A DNA stretch of 6,698 nucleotides from JBHHYN01 sp046757565 (GTDB taxonomy: Bacteria; Pseudomonadota; Gammaproteobacteria; Eutrophobiales; Eutrophobiaceae). Made by a program: the position numbers and the translations under genes. The DNA lies in the NCBI GenBank assembly GCA_046757565.1, contig JBHHYN010000139.1:1-6698 (forward strand), given 5' to 3'. Numbering within the stretch: position 1 is the first letter of the stretch; each line of letters starts with the position of its first letter. Positions 6,368-6,698 of the stretch are shown here, in pieces. A model generated the notes under the pieces. It was not told the origin of the DNA. It worked only from the letters and a program-made list of their open reading frames with translations, and ran no database searches.

Positions 6368-6407
6368 ATATTAAAAAACCGGTCCTGTTGGACCGGTTTT
6401 TTAATAT
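6368..6407. terminator. Perfect 18-bp bidirectional intrinsic terminator
   Basis: Positions 6368-6385 are exactly complementary to 6390-6407, with loop TGTT. The GC core CCGGTCC/GGACCGG is flanked by A6 on one side and T6 on the other, so it has a U-tract in either direction. On the minus strand it follows directly after a block ending in GCCA that looks like a tRNA 3' end. It would insulate the hydrolase promoter from transcription coming from higher coordinates. Confidence 0.9.
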
Positions 6408-6424
6408 GGCGTCCCCAAGGGGAT
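6407..6424 (-). other. tRNA-3'-end-like block 1 (tRNA-Glu-like acceptor end)
   Basis: The minus strand reads ATCCCCTTGGGGACGCCA, which resembles the T-stem, acceptor strand, discriminator and CCA of a bacterial tRNA-Glu. It sits directly before a terminator, as at the end of a tRNA operon. No matching 5' acceptor strand, D-arm or anticodon arm is present upstream, and the usual TTCGAAT T-loop is replaced by TTGCGAGTC. It is therefore a fragment or mimic, not a working tRNA gene. Confidence 0.5.
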
Positions 6425-6518
6425 GGACTCGCAACATCCCTGTCGCTCGGCTTCCAGCCGTTGCCTGCGGCAACGCCCAAATCGGCAATCCTGCTGATTT
6501 GTCGAACCCGGTGCTTCG
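6420..6518. other. Run of five short inverted repeats; structured element of unknown role
   Basis: Consecutive stems are visible: GGGATG/CATCCC (6420-6425, 6435-6440), CGGCT/AGCCG (6448-6452, 6456-6460), CGTTGCC/GGCAACG (6459-6465, 6469-6475), CAAATC/GATTTG (6478-6483, 6496-6501) and CGAA/TTCG (6503-6506, 6515-6518). The second and third stems overlap by two bases. On the minus strand this run leads into the tRNA-like block and then a terminator, so it could be a structured transcript. A dispersed REP-like repeat is at least as likely. Confidence 0.4.
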
Positions 6519-6539
6519 AATCAGATCACTTACCATCAA

Positions 6540-6578
6540 CAAATTAAAAAGCCCGCACAAGGCGGGCTTTTTAATTTG
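6540..6578. terminator. Perfect 17-bp bidirectional intrinsic terminator
   Basis: Positions 6540-6556 are complementary to 6562-6578, with loop ACAAG. The GCCCGC/GCGGGC core is flanked by A5 and T5 tracts and AATT. It has the same architecture as the terminator at 6368-6407 but a different core. On the minus strand it directly follows a second tRNA-3'-end-like block. Confidence 0.9.
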
Positions 6579-6594
6579 GCGCGCCCGGAAGGAT
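6577..6594 (-). other. tRNA-3'-end-like block 2 (tRNA-Arg-like acceptor end)
   Basis: The minus strand reads ATCCTTCCGGGCGCGCCA, similar to the 3' end of bacterial tRNAs with a GGGCGCG acceptor strand (for example some tRNA-Arg), including CCA. It matches block 1 at 12 of 18 positions and has the same distance to its terminator. The rest of a tRNA is missing, and upstream sequence reads CTTTC where GGTTCGA would be expected. Confidence 0.5.
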
Positions 6595-6648
6595 GAAAGA
6601 GGGCACTGGATAGAGAGCATAAAACTCTCTTCCGAACAATAAACTTTC

Positions 6649-6698
6649 GGGTCTTCAGCAGAATCTGTGGGTTGATATATAAACAGTAGCCCGTCATT
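6649..6698. repeat. Right arm of the 50-bp terminal inverted repeat
   Basis: Exact reverse complement of 2-51. It begins GGGTCTTCAGCAG at 6649 and runs to the last base of the window. The same end of the repeated element therefore faces inward on both sides of the gene cluster. Confidence 0.85.

Larger units (their letters stand above)
6168..6648. other. Gene-free intergenic region of 481 bp
   Basis: I see no believable gene here on either strand. The part next to the hydrolase (6168-6360) is AT-rich and holds its promoter and leader, including a small hairpin GCATT...AATGC (6241-6245 with 6253-6257). The distal part (6361-6594) is GC-richer and consists of two modules, each a terminator hairpin joined to a tRNA-3'-end-like block, separated by a run of short inverted repeats. 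Positions 6595-6648 carry a 6-bp stem with a 7-base loop (AGAGAG/CTCTCT on the minus strand) and otherwise nothing I recognise. Confidence 0.75.

Noticed and set aside
6407..6640. Intact tRNA genes in the region before the terminators.
   Set aside because: Only the 3' 18 nt resemble tRNA. No paired 5' acceptor strand, D-arm, anticodon arm or standard T-loop could be found upstream of either block.
6342..6642. Overlapping 92-residue open frames on both strands (6364-6642 plus, 6342-6620 minus).
   Set aside because: They span two terminator hairpins and tRNA-like blocks. The symmetry of the hairpins keeps both strands open, the peptides (MASPRG..., WRARKD...) are typical of mis-called tRNA-antisense sequence, and there is no ribosome site or domain.

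Overview
The window looks like part of the chromosome of a gammaproteobacterium. The evidence is an RfaH-type NusG paralogue, a YiiX/lipo-like cysteine hydrolase, sigma70-like promoters and roughly balanced base composition. No species marker (rRNA or ribosomal protein) is present, so this placement is an inference from gene content. It is a cell-surface polysaccharide precursor locus with all six genes on the minus strand, so it is read here from high to low coordinates.

Layout in transcription order. Positions 6649-6698 are one arm of a 50-bp inverted repeat whose other arm is 2-51. Positions 6168-6648 hold no gene. They contain two very regular terminator hairpins, each joined to an 18-nt block resembling a tRNA 3' end, then an AT-rich promoter/leader. 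Next come a permuted papain-like (YiiX-type) hydrolase (6167-5262), a leader with a perfect extended -10 box, a UDP-glucuronate 4-epimerase-like SDR (5122-4112), a TviB/WbpO-type UDP-HexNAc 6-dehydrogenase (4112-2826) and UDP-glucose 6-dehydrogenase (2809-1505). The last three form a tight operon with an overlapping stop/start and a 16-bp gap. A 246-bp spacer with heptanucleotide repeats follows, then APS kinase cysC (1258-638), a second heptamer array with a perfect hairpin, and rfaH (570-70), which ends 18 bp from the left arm.

How the genes could work together: Ugd makes UDP-GlcA, the epimerase can convert it to UDP-GalA, and the TviB-like enzyme makes a UDP-HexNAc uronate. All three are precursors of an acidic exopolysaccharide, capsule or O-antigen. 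CysC makes PAPS, the donor for sulfotransferases, which suggests (but does not prove) that the polymer is sulfated. RfaH-family proteins let RNA polymerase read through long surface-polysaccharide operons, so this copy may control the main cluster. No glycosyltransferase, polymerase, flippase, exporter or sulfotransferase lies inside the window.

The genes are ordinary families. The less usual material is non-coding: the inverted 50-bp ends (probably two copies of one insertion sequence end where the assembly broke), the oppositely oriented heptamer arrays that touch the ugd and cysC stop codons and fill the rfaH leader, and the duplicated tRNA-3'-end-plus-terminator modules. I do not see a demonstrably new biological system here.
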